Shown piece after piece: positions 33,980 through 42,204 of a stretch of 64,000 nucleotides of DNA. The notes under the pieces were generated by a model, which searched no databases, was not told the DNA's origin, and worked only from the letters and a program-made list of their open reading frames with translations. The position numbers and the translations under genes are program-made. How positions within the stretch are numbered: the stretch's first letter is position 1; every line of letters starts with the position of its first letter. Source of the stretch: Lapillicoccus jejuensis (GTDB lineage Bacteria > Actinomycetota > Actinomycetes > Actinomycetales > Dermatophilaceae); contig NZ_VFMN01000001.1 in assembly GCF_006715055.1 (NCBI RefSeq), positions 868,001-932,000 on the forward strand, read 5' to 3'.

Positions 33980-36402
33980 CGGGCACCGGCGGGCCGCGCG
34001 TCGTCCACCTCGTCGTGGGCCCCGAGCGGCACGGCGTGGTCCGGCACGGCCTGCTCGTCGCGCGCACCCTCGGTCACGAGGTCGTCCGGGCCGAGCCCGG
34101 TGAGGACCTCCCGGTCCGCGCCGGCACCGACGTCCTGCACGTGCCGGTCACCGACCGGCTCTTCGCCCCCACCGCCGAGGCCAGCGCCGACGAGCTCGAG
34201 CGGCTCGTCGCCCCGTGGCTCGCGGCCGGGGCGGCGCTCTCGGTGACGCTGCACGACCTGCCCGACGTCGGCGCCTCGCCCCTGGACGACCGGCGGGCCG
34301 CGGCGTACCGGCGGGTGCTGCGCGGGGCCCGCGGCGTCGTCGTCAACAGCCTGCGCGAGCTCGAGCTCGTGGCCCCGCTCCTGCCCGAGGACGGGGTGGC
34401 GAGCCTGCGCGGCCTCCCCCTGCCCCTCGTCCCGACCGAGGCGGACCACGACGACGGCCCGTCCGATCTCCCGCAACCTTCATCGCAGGAATGGTCTCGC
34501 AGCGTCGTCGTCCTCGGCTTCGTGTTCCCCGACCGCGGCTACGAGCACGCGCTGCGTGAGCTCCCGCCCGACACCGGTCTCGTCGCCGCCGGCGGTGCGG
34601 CGGCCGGGCACGAGGACCTGCCGGGGCGGCTCGCCGCCGAGGCGTCCGCCGCCGGGCGCCGGTTCTCGACCACCGGCTACCTGCCGGGGGCCGCTCTGCC
34701 CGGCGTCCTCGACGCCGCCGGGGTCCCGCTCGCCCCGAACCGGCGGGTCGGCGCGTCGGCCTCGGTGCTCAGCTGGGTGGCGCGCGGTCGCCGCCCACTG
34801 GTGCCGGCGTCGCCGTACGGGCTCGAGCTGGCGGCCCGGATGCCCGGCGCCGTGCGGCTCTACGACCCCGACGAGCCCGGCGCGCTGCGGCGGGCGGTGG
34901 CGCAGGCCCTCGAGGACCCGTCGCTCACCCGGGTCGCCTCGCTCGAGGGGGTCCCGACGCTGGACGAGGTGCGGACCGGGTACGACGAGCACCTGCGCAC
35001 CGTCGCGCCGTCCCGCCCGCACCCCGTCGGCGGGGGCCGGTGGTGGGTCCCCGGCAACCGGTGGGACCTGCTGCACGACGTCCGACCGGTGCGGCCGCCG
35101 TCGGTGAGCGTCGTCGTGCCGCACTACGGCCCGGACGGGCCGGGGGGCACCGCGCAGCGACGGCTCGACCTCGTCCTCGGCGCGCTCGCCGGGCAGGACC
35201 ACGACGGCCCGCTCGAGGTCGTCGTCGCCGACGACGGCTCGCCCGTCGCCCCGGGCACCGGTGCCGCCGGCGACCTGCCGGTCACCGTCGTGCGCCAGGA
35301 GCGGGACGGCTTCCGGGCCGCGGCCGCGCGCAACCTCGGCGTCGCGGCGAGCAGCGGCGAGGTGCTGCTCCTGCTCGACGGCGACACCGTCCCCGAGCCG
35401 GGGTACGTCGCCGCGCTGTCCCGGCTGCCGGCGCTGCTGCCCGACGCGCTCGTCGTCGGCCGGCGCCGGCACGCGGACCTCACGGGGTGGACACCGGACG
35501 CGGTGGCGGCGTGGTTCGCCGGCGCCGGCTCGCCTCCTGAGGAGCTCGAGGAGCCGGGCTGGCTGCGCGACGCCTACGCCGACTCCGGCGACCTGCTCCG
35601 CGTCGACGCCCGCAGCTACCGGCACGTCATCTCCGCCGTCCTCGGGCTCCCCCGGTCGCTGTGGGACGAGCTCGGCGGGTTCGACCCGACGTTCCGCGCC
35701 TACGGCGGCGAGGACTGGGAGCTCGCGCACCGCGCCGCCTGCGCGGGGGCCGTCCTCGCGCACGTGCGCGACGCGGTCGCCTGGCACGACGGCCCCGACT
35801 GGGGCGTGCGCGAGGAGGGGGACGAGGCCCTCGCGACGAAGAACGCCGAGGTCCTCGCGCTCAGCGCCCGGCTGCCCGACCCCGTCTCGCGCGGGGGCGG
35901 GTCGTGGGACCGGCCGTGGGCGGTCGTGGTGCTGCGCTTCGCCGACCCGGTCGCCGTGCAGGCCACCGCCCGCGCCCTGCTCATGACCGGCGTCGACGCC
36001 GGCGTGTGGGTGCAGCACCCCGACGCGTCGCAGGTCGTGCCGTCCCTGGGCGACCGCCGGGTCCTTGCCGGGGCACCGCCCGCGGACGTCCTGGCGAGCG
36101 CCGTCGCGGTGCTCGAGCTCGACCGACCGGCCGTGCTGGGTGACCTGGTGACGATCGAGGACCTGGTCGGCGAGGCCGTCCGGCTCGGGGTGGTCGGGCT
36201 ACCCGCCGGGCGGGTGGTCGCGTCCTGGGCCCGCGCGCGTGCCGAGCGGCTGCGCCGGTCCGACGCCGTCGGGGGGACGTCCGCGGGCGTCGCCCTGGCC
36301 GGGGTGTCCCGGCGGGCCGACCGGGCCCGGCCGCTGCCGCTGCGCGACCTCGACCTGGCCCGGGTGCTCGCTCAGGCCGGGCGGTCGGTCCGGCGCTCGT
36401 AG
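33976..36402 (+). CDS. two-domain glycosyltransferase: GT-B-like N-terminus fused to GT2
   Basis: Protein of 808 residues. The first 350 residues look like a GT4-type enzyme (SVTLHDLPDVG, VVVLGFVFPDRGYEHAL, SASVLSWVARGRRPLVPAS), and residues from about 375 form a GT2 domain: SVSVVVPHYGPDG, LEVVVADDGSP, RDGFRAAAARNLGVAASSGEVLLLLDGDTVPEPGY with the DGD motif, and GGFDPTFRAYGGEDWELAHR. A helical C-terminus ends the protein. GTG start overlapping the previous stop. The 3' end overlaps the convergent methyltransferase gene by 31 bp. Two transferases on one chain suggest a two-step addition to one glycan. Confidence 0.85.
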   Translation: MTGTGGPRVVHLVVGPERHGVVRHGLLVARTLGHEVVRAEPGEDLPVRAGTDVLHVPVTDRLFAPTAEASADELERLVAPWLAAGAALSVTLHDLPDVGASPLDDRRAAAYRRVLRGARGVVVNSLRELELVAPLLPEDGVASLRGLPLPLVPTEADHDDGPSDLPQPSSQEWSRSVVVLGFVFPDRGYEHALRELPPDTGLVAAGGAAAGHEDLPGRLAAEASAAGRRFSTTGYLPGAALPGVLDAAGVPLAPNRRVGASASVLSWVARGRRPLVPASPYGLELAARMPGAVRLYDPDEPGALRRAVAQALEDPSLTRVASLEGVPTLDEVRTGYDEHLRTVAPSRPHPVGGGRWWVPGNRWDLLHDVRPVRPPSVSVVVPHYGPDGPGGTAQRRLDLVLGALAGQDHDGPLEVVVADDGSPVAPGTGAAGDLPVTVVRQERDGFRAAAARNLGVAASSGEVLLLLDGDTVPEPGYVAALSRLPALLPDALVVGRRRHADLTGWTPDAVAAWFAGAGSPPEELEEPGWLRDAYADSGDLLRVDARSYRHVISAVLGLPRSLWDELGGFDPTFRAYGGEDWELAHRAACAGAVLAHVRDAVAWHDGPDWGVREEGDEALATKNAEVLALSARLPDPVSRGGGSWDRPWAVVVLRFADPVAVQATARALLMTGVDAGVWVQHPDASQVVPSLGDRRVLAGAPPADVLASAVAVLELDRPAVLGDLVTIEDLVGEAVRLGVVGLPAGRVVASWARARAERLRRSDAVGGTSAGVALAGVSRRADRARPLPLRDLDLARVLAQAGRSVRRS

Positions 36403-36905
36403 ACCCCGACCTCGGTGCCGAGCCACCACTCGCCGATGCCGTCGAAGGCCGCGAGGACCCCGTCGTGGTCCCAGTCGTCGACGACGTGGTGCTCGTGCGG
36501 GTTGCCCTCGATCGAGCCCTGCGGGTAGTGCACGACGGGGATCGACAGGTAGACGGCGTGGGCCGCCGCGGCCGCCGCCCGGGCCCACAGGTCGAGGGCC
36601 TCCTCGCGGGTCATGTGCTCGGCGACGTCGCCGAGGACGACGACGTCGGCGGCCGGCAGGTCGACCTCACGGGCGTCGCCGACGACCACCTCGTCGTAGT
36701 ACTCGTGCAGCCGGTACGTCGCGACGTACGGCTCCCAGATCTCGAGGCCGGTCAGCCGCGACACCTGCGGGCCGGCCAGCAGCTTCGCGTAGGTGCCGAC
36801 CCCGGGACCGATGTCGAGGACCGAGAGCGGGGCACCGACCTCGGCGGCCAGCGCGTGGACCCGGTCACGGGTCCAGTCCTTGCCCTCGGCGGACGACATC
36901 GGCAC
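36372..36905 (-). CDS. class I SAM-dependent methyltransferase
   Basis: Small methyltransferase of 177 residues with motif I VLDIGPGVGTYAKLLA (SAM-binding glycines), motif II LTGLEIWEPYVATY and a VVVLGDVAEHMTREEAL segment in place of motif IV. A GTG at 36905 with GGAG six bases upstream and an ATG two codons later both fit; the first is listed. No catalytic specificity can be read. It is convergent with the glycosyltransferase gene and preceded by the structured gap 36906-37282, so methylation of a surface glycan is possible. Confidence 0.85.
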   Translation of the reverse strand: MPMSSAEGKDWTRDRVHALAAEVGAPLSVLDIGPGVGTYAKLLAGPQVSRLTGLEIWEPYVATYRLHEYYDEVVVGDAREVDLPAADVVVLGDVAEHMTREEALDLWARAAAAAAHAVYLSIPVVHYPQGSIEGNPHEHHVVDDWDHDGVLAAFDGIGEWWLGTEVGVYERRTDRPA

Positions 36906-36930
36906 GGGCGGCTCCGTTCAGGAGGACGGA

Positions 36931-37112
36931 CGGGAATGGGGTTGTGGTGGGAGGCCCGGGCCGCGGCCCGTCGGCCGGTGGTGCGGTGGGGGCCTCCCAC
37001 CCCGCGAGGAGCGCTCCGGACTCGAACCGGCACGCCTTGCCGCCGTACTCCTCGCGCGGGATCCCTGCGGCTTCGCGACGCTCGTACCCGCAGGGTGGCC
37101 GTCCCATTCCCG
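36931..37112. other. structured intergenic region, cloverleaf-like set of inverted repeats
   Basis: Four perfect inverted repeats are nested in 182 bp: an outer pair CGGGAATGGG (36931-36940) with CCCATTCCCG (37103-37112), and three inner hairpins, GTGGGAGGCC/GGCCTCCCAC (36947-36956, 36991-37000), CGCGAGGAG/CTCCTCGCG (37003-37011, 37048-37056) and CCCTGCGG/CCGCAGGG (37063-37070, 37088-37095). The middle arm includes GGTTCGAGTCC on the minus strand, like a tRNA T loop. The outer pair closes 26 bases before the methyltransferase start, so it could be a leader on the minus strand or a free RNA. It fits no RNA family I can name. Confidence 0.45.
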
Positions 37113-37152
37113 CCACCCCGCGCGCTCCGCGTGACCCCCGTCACCCTCTTCG

Positions 37153-37232
37153 GGACCACTTCTTGCTGCCGATGTGCCCGTCCGCGACCCCGGGACGGCC
37201 GATCCGGGCACATCCGGAGCAAGAAGTCGTCC
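37153..37232. repeat. long imperfect inverted repeat (hairpin) between divergent genes
   Basis: ACTTCTTGCT (37158-37167) pairs with AGCAAGAAGT (37218-37227), and GATGTGCCCG (37171-37180) with CGGGCACATC (37205-37214), separated by three-base segments with two mismatches. GGAC/GTCC flanks extend the stem outward, and CGTCC/GGGACG extends it inward. The result is a hairpin of about 28 bp near a quiet AT-poor loop. It lies 51 bp before the GH15 start. It may be a remnant of a small mobile repeat, a terminator for both sides, or a second structured RNA. Confidence 0.6.
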
Positions 37233-37282
37233 TGTCGTGCCGGAGCGGGGTGGGGGGAGGGCGCTCGGGGTAAGCGCGGGAG

Positions 37283-39088
37283 GTGCCCGAGCGCCCGAGC
37301 CCCCGCCCCGAGCCCGTCCGCGACGAGGACGGGTACGCCGACCTCGCGTCGTACGCCGCCATCGGCGACGGGCGCACCGTGGCCCTCGTCGCCCGCGACG
37401 GCCGCGTCGACTGGCTGCCCGTCCCGGAGCTGGACTCCCCACCGCTGTTCGCGGCGCTGCTCGACGCGCCGCACGGCGGGGTGGTCGAGCTGGCGCCGGA
37501 CGAGCCGTTCACGGTGGAGCGGGAGTACGTGCTGGGCACCAACGTCCTCGCGACGACCTTCACGACCGCCTCGGGCTCGGTGCGGGTGACCGACTCGCTC
37601 GACACCGGGGTCGCCGGCCGTCTGCCGTGGCTCGAGCTGTCGCGCCGGATCGACGGGCTGACCGGGTCGGTGCGGCTGACCGGCCGCATCGCCCCCGGCA
37701 CGTGCTTCGCCACCCTCTCGCCGTGGGCGCACGGCACCGTCCACGGCACGGTGCTGCGGGCGGGCGACGTCACCCTCGCCCCGCGCACCCTCGGCGACGC
37801 GGGCGTCGAGCTCGGGCCGGCCGACGTCACCGTCGCCTACACCACGCGCCCGGGCTCCCGTCACCTGCTCGGCCTCGTCGCCACCCGCGACGAGCCGCTC
37901 CTGCTCCCCCGCCCCGAGGACATGGACGCGTCCGTGGACCGCACCGTCGCCGCGTGGCGGCAGTGGACCGACGCGGTGGCGTACGACGGCCCGTGGCGCG
38001 AGCAGGTGACCCGCAGCGCCCTGCTGCTCAAGCTGCTCATCTACGCGCCGTCAGGAGCGGTGGCCGCCGCGGCGACGACGTCGCTCCCGGAGACGACGGA
38101 CGGCGAGGGGGCCTGGGACTACCGCTACGCCTGGGTCCGCGACGTCGCCTACAGCCTCACCGCGCTCTTCCGGTTCGGGGTCCGCGAGGAGACGCACGCG
38201 GCGATCACGTGGATGCTGCGCACCATCGGCGTCGACGGCGACCCGGCCGTCGTCTACCGGCTCGACGGGCGGCCGACCGACCGCACCGAGCACGTCCTGC
38301 ACGCGCCGGGGTGGCGCGGCGCCCGGGTCGTCGCCGGCAACCGGGCGGCCTCGCAGCTGCAGCTCGGCGTCTTCGGAGACGTCTTCAGCATCGTCCAGCT
38401 CTACGTCGACCACGGCAACGTCCTCGACGACCGCACAGGCCGGGCGCTCACGGGGATCGCCGACCGCGCGGCGGACCTGTGGCGGCAGCCGGACAGCGGC
38501 ATGTGGGAGCTGACCGAGCTGCGGCACTACACGACGTCCAAGCTCGGCTGCTGGCAGGCGCTCACGCAGGCCGCCCACCTCGCCGACCAGGGGCAGCTGA
38601 CCGGGGACGCGCGGCGGTGGCGCCACGAGGCCGACGCGATCCGCGCCTGGGTCGACGAGCACTGCTGGGACGAGGAGCAGGGCGCCTACACCTGGTACCC
38701 CGGAACGGACGGTCTCGACGCGTCCATCGTCCTGCACGCCATCAGCGGCTTCGACCGCGGCCCGCGGATGTCCTCGACCCTCGACGCCCTTCGGAGCCGC
38801 CTCGGCGCCGGCCCGCACCTCTACCGCACCAGCGACCACGTCGGCGTCGAGGGCGCGTTCGTCGCCTGCGGCTTCTGGACCGTGTCGGCCCTCGCCCTGT
38901 GCGGGCGGCTGGACGAGGCCGAGGCCCTCATGGAGGACCTGCTGGCGGTCTGCCCCAACGACGTGGGAGTGCTCGCCGAGATGGTCGACCCCGACACGGG
39001 TGCCTTCCTGGGCAACCTCCCGCAGGGCCTGAGCCACCTCGCCCTCGTCCAGGCCGCGCTGACCGTCGACGACGCCCGGCGCGGCTGA
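37283..39088 (+). CDS. glycoside hydrolase family 15 (glucoamylase/trehalase-like)
   Basis: Protein of 601 residues: an N-terminal beta domain (about 20-230, GDGRTVALVARDGRVDWLPVP) and an (alpha/alpha)6 barrel (240-600). WDYRYAWVRD (278-287) is the family signature. Candidate catalytic acids are E409 in GMWELTE (general acid) and E523 in GVEGAFVACGFW (general base). Actinobacterial members of this type are often trehalases. There is no signal peptide, so the enzyme is cytosolic. The GTG start has GGGAG just upstream. A paralogue of the same layout lies at 61270-63123. Confidence 0.92.
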   Translation: MPERPSPRPEPVRDEDGYADLASYAAIGDGRTVALVARDGRVDWLPVPELDSPPLFAALLDAPHGGVVELAPDEPFTVEREYVLGTNVLATTFTTASGSVRVTDSLDTGVAGRLPWLELSRRIDGLTGSVRLTGRIAPGTCFATLSPWAHGTVHGTVLRAGDVTLAPRTLGDAGVELGPADVTVAYTTRPGSRHLLGLVATRDEPLLLPRPEDMDASVDRTVAAWRQWTDAVAYDGPWREQVTRSALLLKLLIYAPSGAVAAAATTSLPETTDGEGAWDYRYAWVRDVAYSLTALFRFGVREETHAAITWMLRTIGVDGDPAVVYRLDGRPTDRTEHVLHAPGWRGARVVAGNRAASQLQLGVFGDVFSIVQLYVDHGNVLDDRTGRALTGIADRAADLWRQPDSGMWELTELRHYTTSKLGCWQALTQAAHLADQGQLTGDARRWRHEADAIRAWVDEHCWDEEQGAYTWYPGTDGLDASIVLHAISGFDRGPRMSSTLDALRSRLGAGPHLYRTSDHVGVEGAFVACGFWTVSALALCGRLDEAEALMEDLLAVCPNDVGVLAEMVDPDTGAFLGNLPQGLSHLALVQAALTVDDARRG

Positions 39089-39089
39089 G

Positions 39090-39797
39090 TCAGCCGCCGC
39101 TCCCGCCGGCGAGGCCGCCGACCGCTCGCGCGACGACGACCAGCGACGTGAGCAGGGCCGCGGAGGCCTCGGTGCCCATGAGCACCTTGGCCCGGGACGT
39201 GAGGGGCATCGTGTCGGTGGGGCTGAAGGCGCTGGAGTTCGTCAGCGAGACGTAGAGGTAGTCGACGAACACCGGCACCCAGCCCGCGTGGCGGCTCGAC
39301 CCGCGCGAGACCTCGTCGACCGTGTCGTCGTCCTCGTCCTGGGAGAAGCGGAAGTCGGCGGCGGGCAACTGGGAGCGGGGCCGCTCGCGGCGGGACACCG
39401 GTCCGCCCCGGTCGAGCTCCCAGTATAGCAGCGCGAACCCGACGACGTTCGTCGCCCACACCTGCAGAGCGGCGACGAGCAGTGACGAACCGGGCGTGCT
39501 CTCCCGCGAGGCCTCACCGACGAGGAGCCCGAGGGACACGAGGTTGGTGACGACCATGACCACGGCCAGCGCCATCGCGGCCCACCGGGACCACCGGGTC
39601 TCGCGGACCAGCCGCACCGGGTTGGTGACGACGAGGGCGACGAGGAGCGCGGCCTCGACCGCCGGGACGACGTACCGGGGGCCGACGACCAGGCTGCTCG
39701 GCAGCAGGGCGTAGAGCAGGCCCGCGGCGCCGACCGCCACCGCCGGGGGAAGGCGGTGCTCGCCCTCCCCCGTACGCCGTCCCTGCGTCCCTCCCAC
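39090..39797 (-). CDS. DUF1345-like membrane protein
   Basis: Protein of 235 residues with four to six hydrophobic helices. The C-terminal segment FVDYLYVSLTNSSAFSPTDT followed by MPLTSRAKVLMG is characteristic of a bacterial membrane family that I place near DUF1345, which also resembles the pore region of two-helix channels. It begins at a GTG (39797) and ends one base after the stop of the convergent GH15 gene. Between helices four and five is an acidic cytosolic loop (SQDEDDDTVDE). Function unknown. Confidence 0.75.
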   Translation of the reverse strand: MGGTQGRRTGEGEHRLPPAVAVGAAGLLYALLPSSLVVGPRYVVPAVEAALLVALVVTNPVRLVRETRWSRWAAMALAVVMVVTNLVSLGLLVGEASRESTPGSSLLVAALQVWATNVVGFALLYWELDRGGPVSRRERPRSQLPAADFRFSQDEDDDTVDEVSRGSSRHAGWVPVFVDYLYVSLTNSSAFSPTDTMPLTSRAKVLMGTEASAALLTSLVVVARAVGGLAGGSGG

Positions 39798-39820
39798 GGA
39801 TCGGCGGCGACGGTGGCCCG

Positions 39821-40414
39821 TCAGCCGGTGACCTTCCGGATCGCGTCACGGGTCCGGTCGACGAGCGAGGCGACCGGTCCGACCGCCCACTGCGCGACGG
39901 GCGAGCCGGCGACCGAGGGGTGCGGGCGCGTGGGCGCGATGGCCTCGGCCGCCGTGAGGCGCTGCCCCAGTCGGCGCCGCTCCTCGGGGTCGTGGTGCGC
40001 GAGGACGATCGGCAGCTCGTCGCGCTCCTCGGCGGCCGCGTGCGCGAGGACCATCGCCGTGAAGCCGACCAGCTGCCGCTCGAAGTCCACGGAGTCCAGG
40101 TCGAGGTGCTGCAGCTGCGCGAGGACGACGTTCGACTCCTTCTCCTCGGCGTTGCGCGCCGCGGCGACCTCGCGGCCACCGGCCAGCTCGGTCACCGGCC
40201 GCAGCACCATCTCCTCCGCCGTCTCGTGGACGGCGAGGAAGGCGCGCAGCTCGTCGAACGCGTGACGCCGTGCCTGGCCGTGGGCCGCCGCCACCACGCC
40301 GAGCAGGTCGGTGACCCGGTCGTGCTGCGCCAGCAACAGGGTCACGACGTCGTCGTGAGCGAGGTCGGTGCGGTCCCGCACCGGGGCGGGGACGGCGGCC
40401 GGGTCGAGCGTCAT
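39821..40414 (-). CDS. hemerythrin HHE domain protein
   Basis: Protein of 197 residues. A four-helix hemerythrin-like bundle shows LLAQHDRVTDLL, FLAVHETAEEMVL with HxxxE, VLAHAAAEERDELPIVLAHHD with HxxxE(R)D, which provide the diiron ligands. The start at 40414 has AGGAG six bases upstream; a longer frame reaching 40498 lacks a signal. Such proteins bind oxygen or nitric oxide or sense redox stress. It is 38 bp after the DUF4383 gene in the same direction and probably shares its transcript. Confidence 0.88.
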   Translation of the reverse strand: MTLDPAAVPAPVRDRTDLAHDDVVTLLLAQHDRVTDLLGVVAAAHGQARRHAFDELRAFLAVHETAEEMVLRPVTELAGGREVAAARNAEEKESNVVLAQLQHLDLDSVDFERQLVGFTAMVLAHAAAEERDELPIVLAHHDPEERRRLGQRLTAAEAIAPTRPHPSVAGSPVAQWAVGPVASLVDRTRDAIRKVTG

Positions 40415-40452
40415 GTGGTCTCCTGGGAAGGTTCTCGGTCGTGCGGTCGGGT

Positions 40453-40947
40453 TCAGCGGGAGGCGGTTCCGAGCTCGGCGTCGGAGCCGCGGGTCCACGT
40501 CCTCAGCCCCCAGCCGGCGGCGAGCATGACGATGCCGAGTGCCGCGTGCAGCCAGTTGTCGGCGCCGTTGACGGGCACGACGTCCCCGCTGTGGCCGCCG
40601 AGCACGAGCCCGTAGACGAGCAGCAGCAGGTAGATCGCGCCGCCCGCCAGCAGGTAGGTCCGTGACGCCCGCGCCCTCGCGGAGACGGCGATGCCGACCA
40701 CCCCGAACAGCAGGTGGACGACGTTGTGCAGCACGGACACCTGGAACAGCCCGAGCAGCAGGGCATCGGAGTCGGTGCCGGCCATCTTCAGGTCGCTCGG
40801 GGAGAGCAGGCCGGGGACGAAGCCGGCGATGCCGACGAGCAGGAAGACGATGCCGAACACCAGGGCGACGATCGACACCGGGGACCGCGCTGGCCCGCGG
40901 ACGTCGGTGCCGGTGGTCGGGGGGAGGGCGGGGTCACGGCGCGACAT
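40453..40947 (-). CDS. DUF4383 membrane protein
   Basis: Protein of 164 residues with four transmembrane helices (near 25-48, 66-90, 97-118 and 130-150). VSVLHNVVHLLFGVVGI and NWLHAALGIVMLAAGW carry the paired His of DUF4383, a family common in actinobacterial stress clusters. Upstream on the minus strand GTTT, 15 bases and GGGCAA (near 40996-41020) loosely match the SigF type GTTT-N15-GGGTAT. It precedes the hemerythrin gene. Function unknown. Confidence 0.85.
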   Translation of the reverse strand: MSRRDPALPPTTGTDVRGPARSPVSIVALVFGIVFLLVGIAGFVPGLLSPSDLKMAGTDSDALLLGLFQVSVLHNVVHLLFGVVGIAVSARARASRTYLLAGGAIYLLLLVYGLVLGGHSGDVVPVNGADNWLHAALGIVMLAAGWGLRTWTRGSDAELGTASR

Positions 40948-40988
40948 GGTCGGGCCTCTCGGTCGGTGCGCCGCGGGTTCGAGCGCGT

Positions 40989-41026
40989 CCCCCCGTTGCC
41001 CGGTGGGACCGGGACGAAACGGGGGG
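40989..41026 (-). terminator. hairpin between F420-type gene and DUF4383 gene
   Basis: CCCCCCGTT (40989-40997) pairs perfectly with AACGGGGGG (41018-41026). It follows the stop of the minus-strand oxidoreductase gene by 28 bp and precedes the DUF4383 start, so it can end transcription of the first. It also overlaps the weak SigF-like promoter of the DUF4383 gene. Confidence 0.4.
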
Positions 41027-41053
41027 CCGACCGGGAGGGCGTCGTGACCCCGG

Positions 41054-42031
41054 TCAGGACGCCGTACGGCGCAGCTGCGGCAGCACCTCGCGCCCGTAGG
41101 CCCGGATCATGTCCGCGTAGTGCGGCCCCATGTTCGCGACGTACACCTCGTCGAACCCGGCCTCGAGGAACGGCTGGAAGGCCTCGACGTGGTCGGCCGC
41201 GTCGGGCCCCGCGGCGATCGACCCGGCCGTCGCCTCCCGGGTGACGAGCGTCGAGGCCTGCTCGAAGTGCTCGACCGTCGGCAGCACCTGGGCCAGCTCG
41301 CCGGGCAGGCCGGCGTTGGGCCAGATCCGGTGCGCCGCGTCGATCCCCTCGTCCCGCGTCGGCGCCCACGCGACCTTGTAGCCCGCCTGGGTCCGCGCCC
41401 CGTGCCGGGCCTGCGAGCGGAAACGGTCGAGGAGCTCGCGGTCGGGGGACGTCGTGACGTAGCCGTCGCCGATCCGGGCCGCGAGGTCCACGGCCTTGGG
41501 ACCGAACCCGGACACGAGGATGTCCGGCGGGGTCTCGGGACGGGTGTAGATCCGCGCGTTCTCGACGGTGTAGTGCCGGCCCCGGTGGCTGACGACCTCG
41601 CCGGTCCACAGCGCGCGGATGACCTCGACCGCCTCCTCGAGCATCTCCAGGCGCACCGACGCCTCGGGCCACGGGTCGCCGTGCACGTGCTCGTTGAGCG
41701 CCTCGCCGGAGCCGACGCCGAGGGTGAACCGCCCCTCGCCGAGCAGGACCGCGCTGGTCGCCGCCGCCTGGGCGACGATCGCCGGGTGGACCCGGATCGT
41801 CGGGCAGGTGACCGCGGTCGACACCGGCAGGTCGCACACCTGGGAGACGGCGCCGATCATCGACCACACGAGGGGGCTCTGGCCCTGGGCCTTGGTCCAC
41901 GGGTGGAAGTGGTCGCTGATCCACAGCCGGTCGAACCCCGCCTCCTCGGCGAGGCGGGCCTGCTCGAGCAGCTGGTCGGGTGCGTACTCCTCGCACGAGA
42001 GGAAGTAGCCGATGTCGGGGACCTGGGGCAC
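41054..42031 (-). CDS. F420-type oxidoreductase, luciferase-like (LLM) family
   Basis: Protein of 325 residues, the same branch as the gene at 13396. Motifs are DRLWISDHFHPWTKAQGQSP, VSTAVTCPTIRVHPAIVAQ, FTLGVGSGEALNEHV and ILVSGFGPKAVDLAARIGDG. The last two and the SDHF motif are near those of F420-dependent glucose-6-phosphate dehydrogenases (Fgd), but the identity of the substrate is uncertain. GTG start with GGAGG seven bases upstream. It is divergent from the SigB/SigF-type sigma gene and has a good SigB-type promoter, so it may belong to the stress regulon. Confidence 0.88.
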   Translation of the reverse strand: MPQVPDIGYFLSCEEYAPDQLLEQARLAEEAGFDRLWISDHFHPWTKAQGQSPLVWSMIGAVSQVCDLPVSTAVTCPTIRVHPAIVAQAAATSAVLLGEGRFTLGVGSGEALNEHVHGDPWPEASVRLEMLEEAVEVIRALWTGEVVSHRGRHYTVENARIYTRPETPPDILVSGFGPKAVDLAARIGDGYVTTSPDRELLDRFRSQARHGARTQAGYKVAWAPTRDEGIDAAHRIWPNAGLPGELAQVLPTVEHFEQASTLVTREATAGSIAAGPDAADHVEAFQPFLEAGFDEVYVANMGPHYADMIRAYGREVLPQLRRTAS

Positions 42032-42085
42032 GGGGACCTCCGGTGGGTTCGGGCGCCGGGGACGGCGCGGGCGGGGCTCACCGCC

Positions 42086-42110
42086 GTACCCGGACGCGGG
42101 GCCGGCAACC
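42086..42110 (-). promoter_or_regulatory. SigB/SigF-type promoter of the F420 oxidoreductase gene
   Basis: On the minus strand GGTT (complement of 42107-42110), 15 bases and GGGTAC (complement of 42086-42091) match the actinobacterial SigB consensus GNNT-N14-16-GGGTAY exactly. It stands 55 bp before the GTG. The -35 lies in one arm of the GGCAACC-cttcac-GGTTGCC hairpin or operator (42104-42123). A sigma factor of the corresponding family is encoded next door at 42205. Confidence 0.55.
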
Positions 42111-42204
42111 CTTCACGGTTGCCACCTGTCGGCGCCGTGTGCTTGTGTGGCAGGGCGTCACCCACCTGCAACACCTCGGGTGGTCCAGCGATTGGGGATC
42201 TCCC

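Noticed and set aside
37000-37060. tRNA gene suggested by a T-loop-like GGTTCGAGTCC on the minus strand
   Set aside because: No acceptor stem, D arm or anticodon stem can be formed around it; the stems present are those of a different, larger fold.
36865-37116. 83-codon frame on the minus strand within the structured gap
   Set aside because: It overlaps the start of the methyltransferase gene, has no ribosome site, and its sequence is shaped by the inverted repeats; it could be a real peptide but evidence is too weak.
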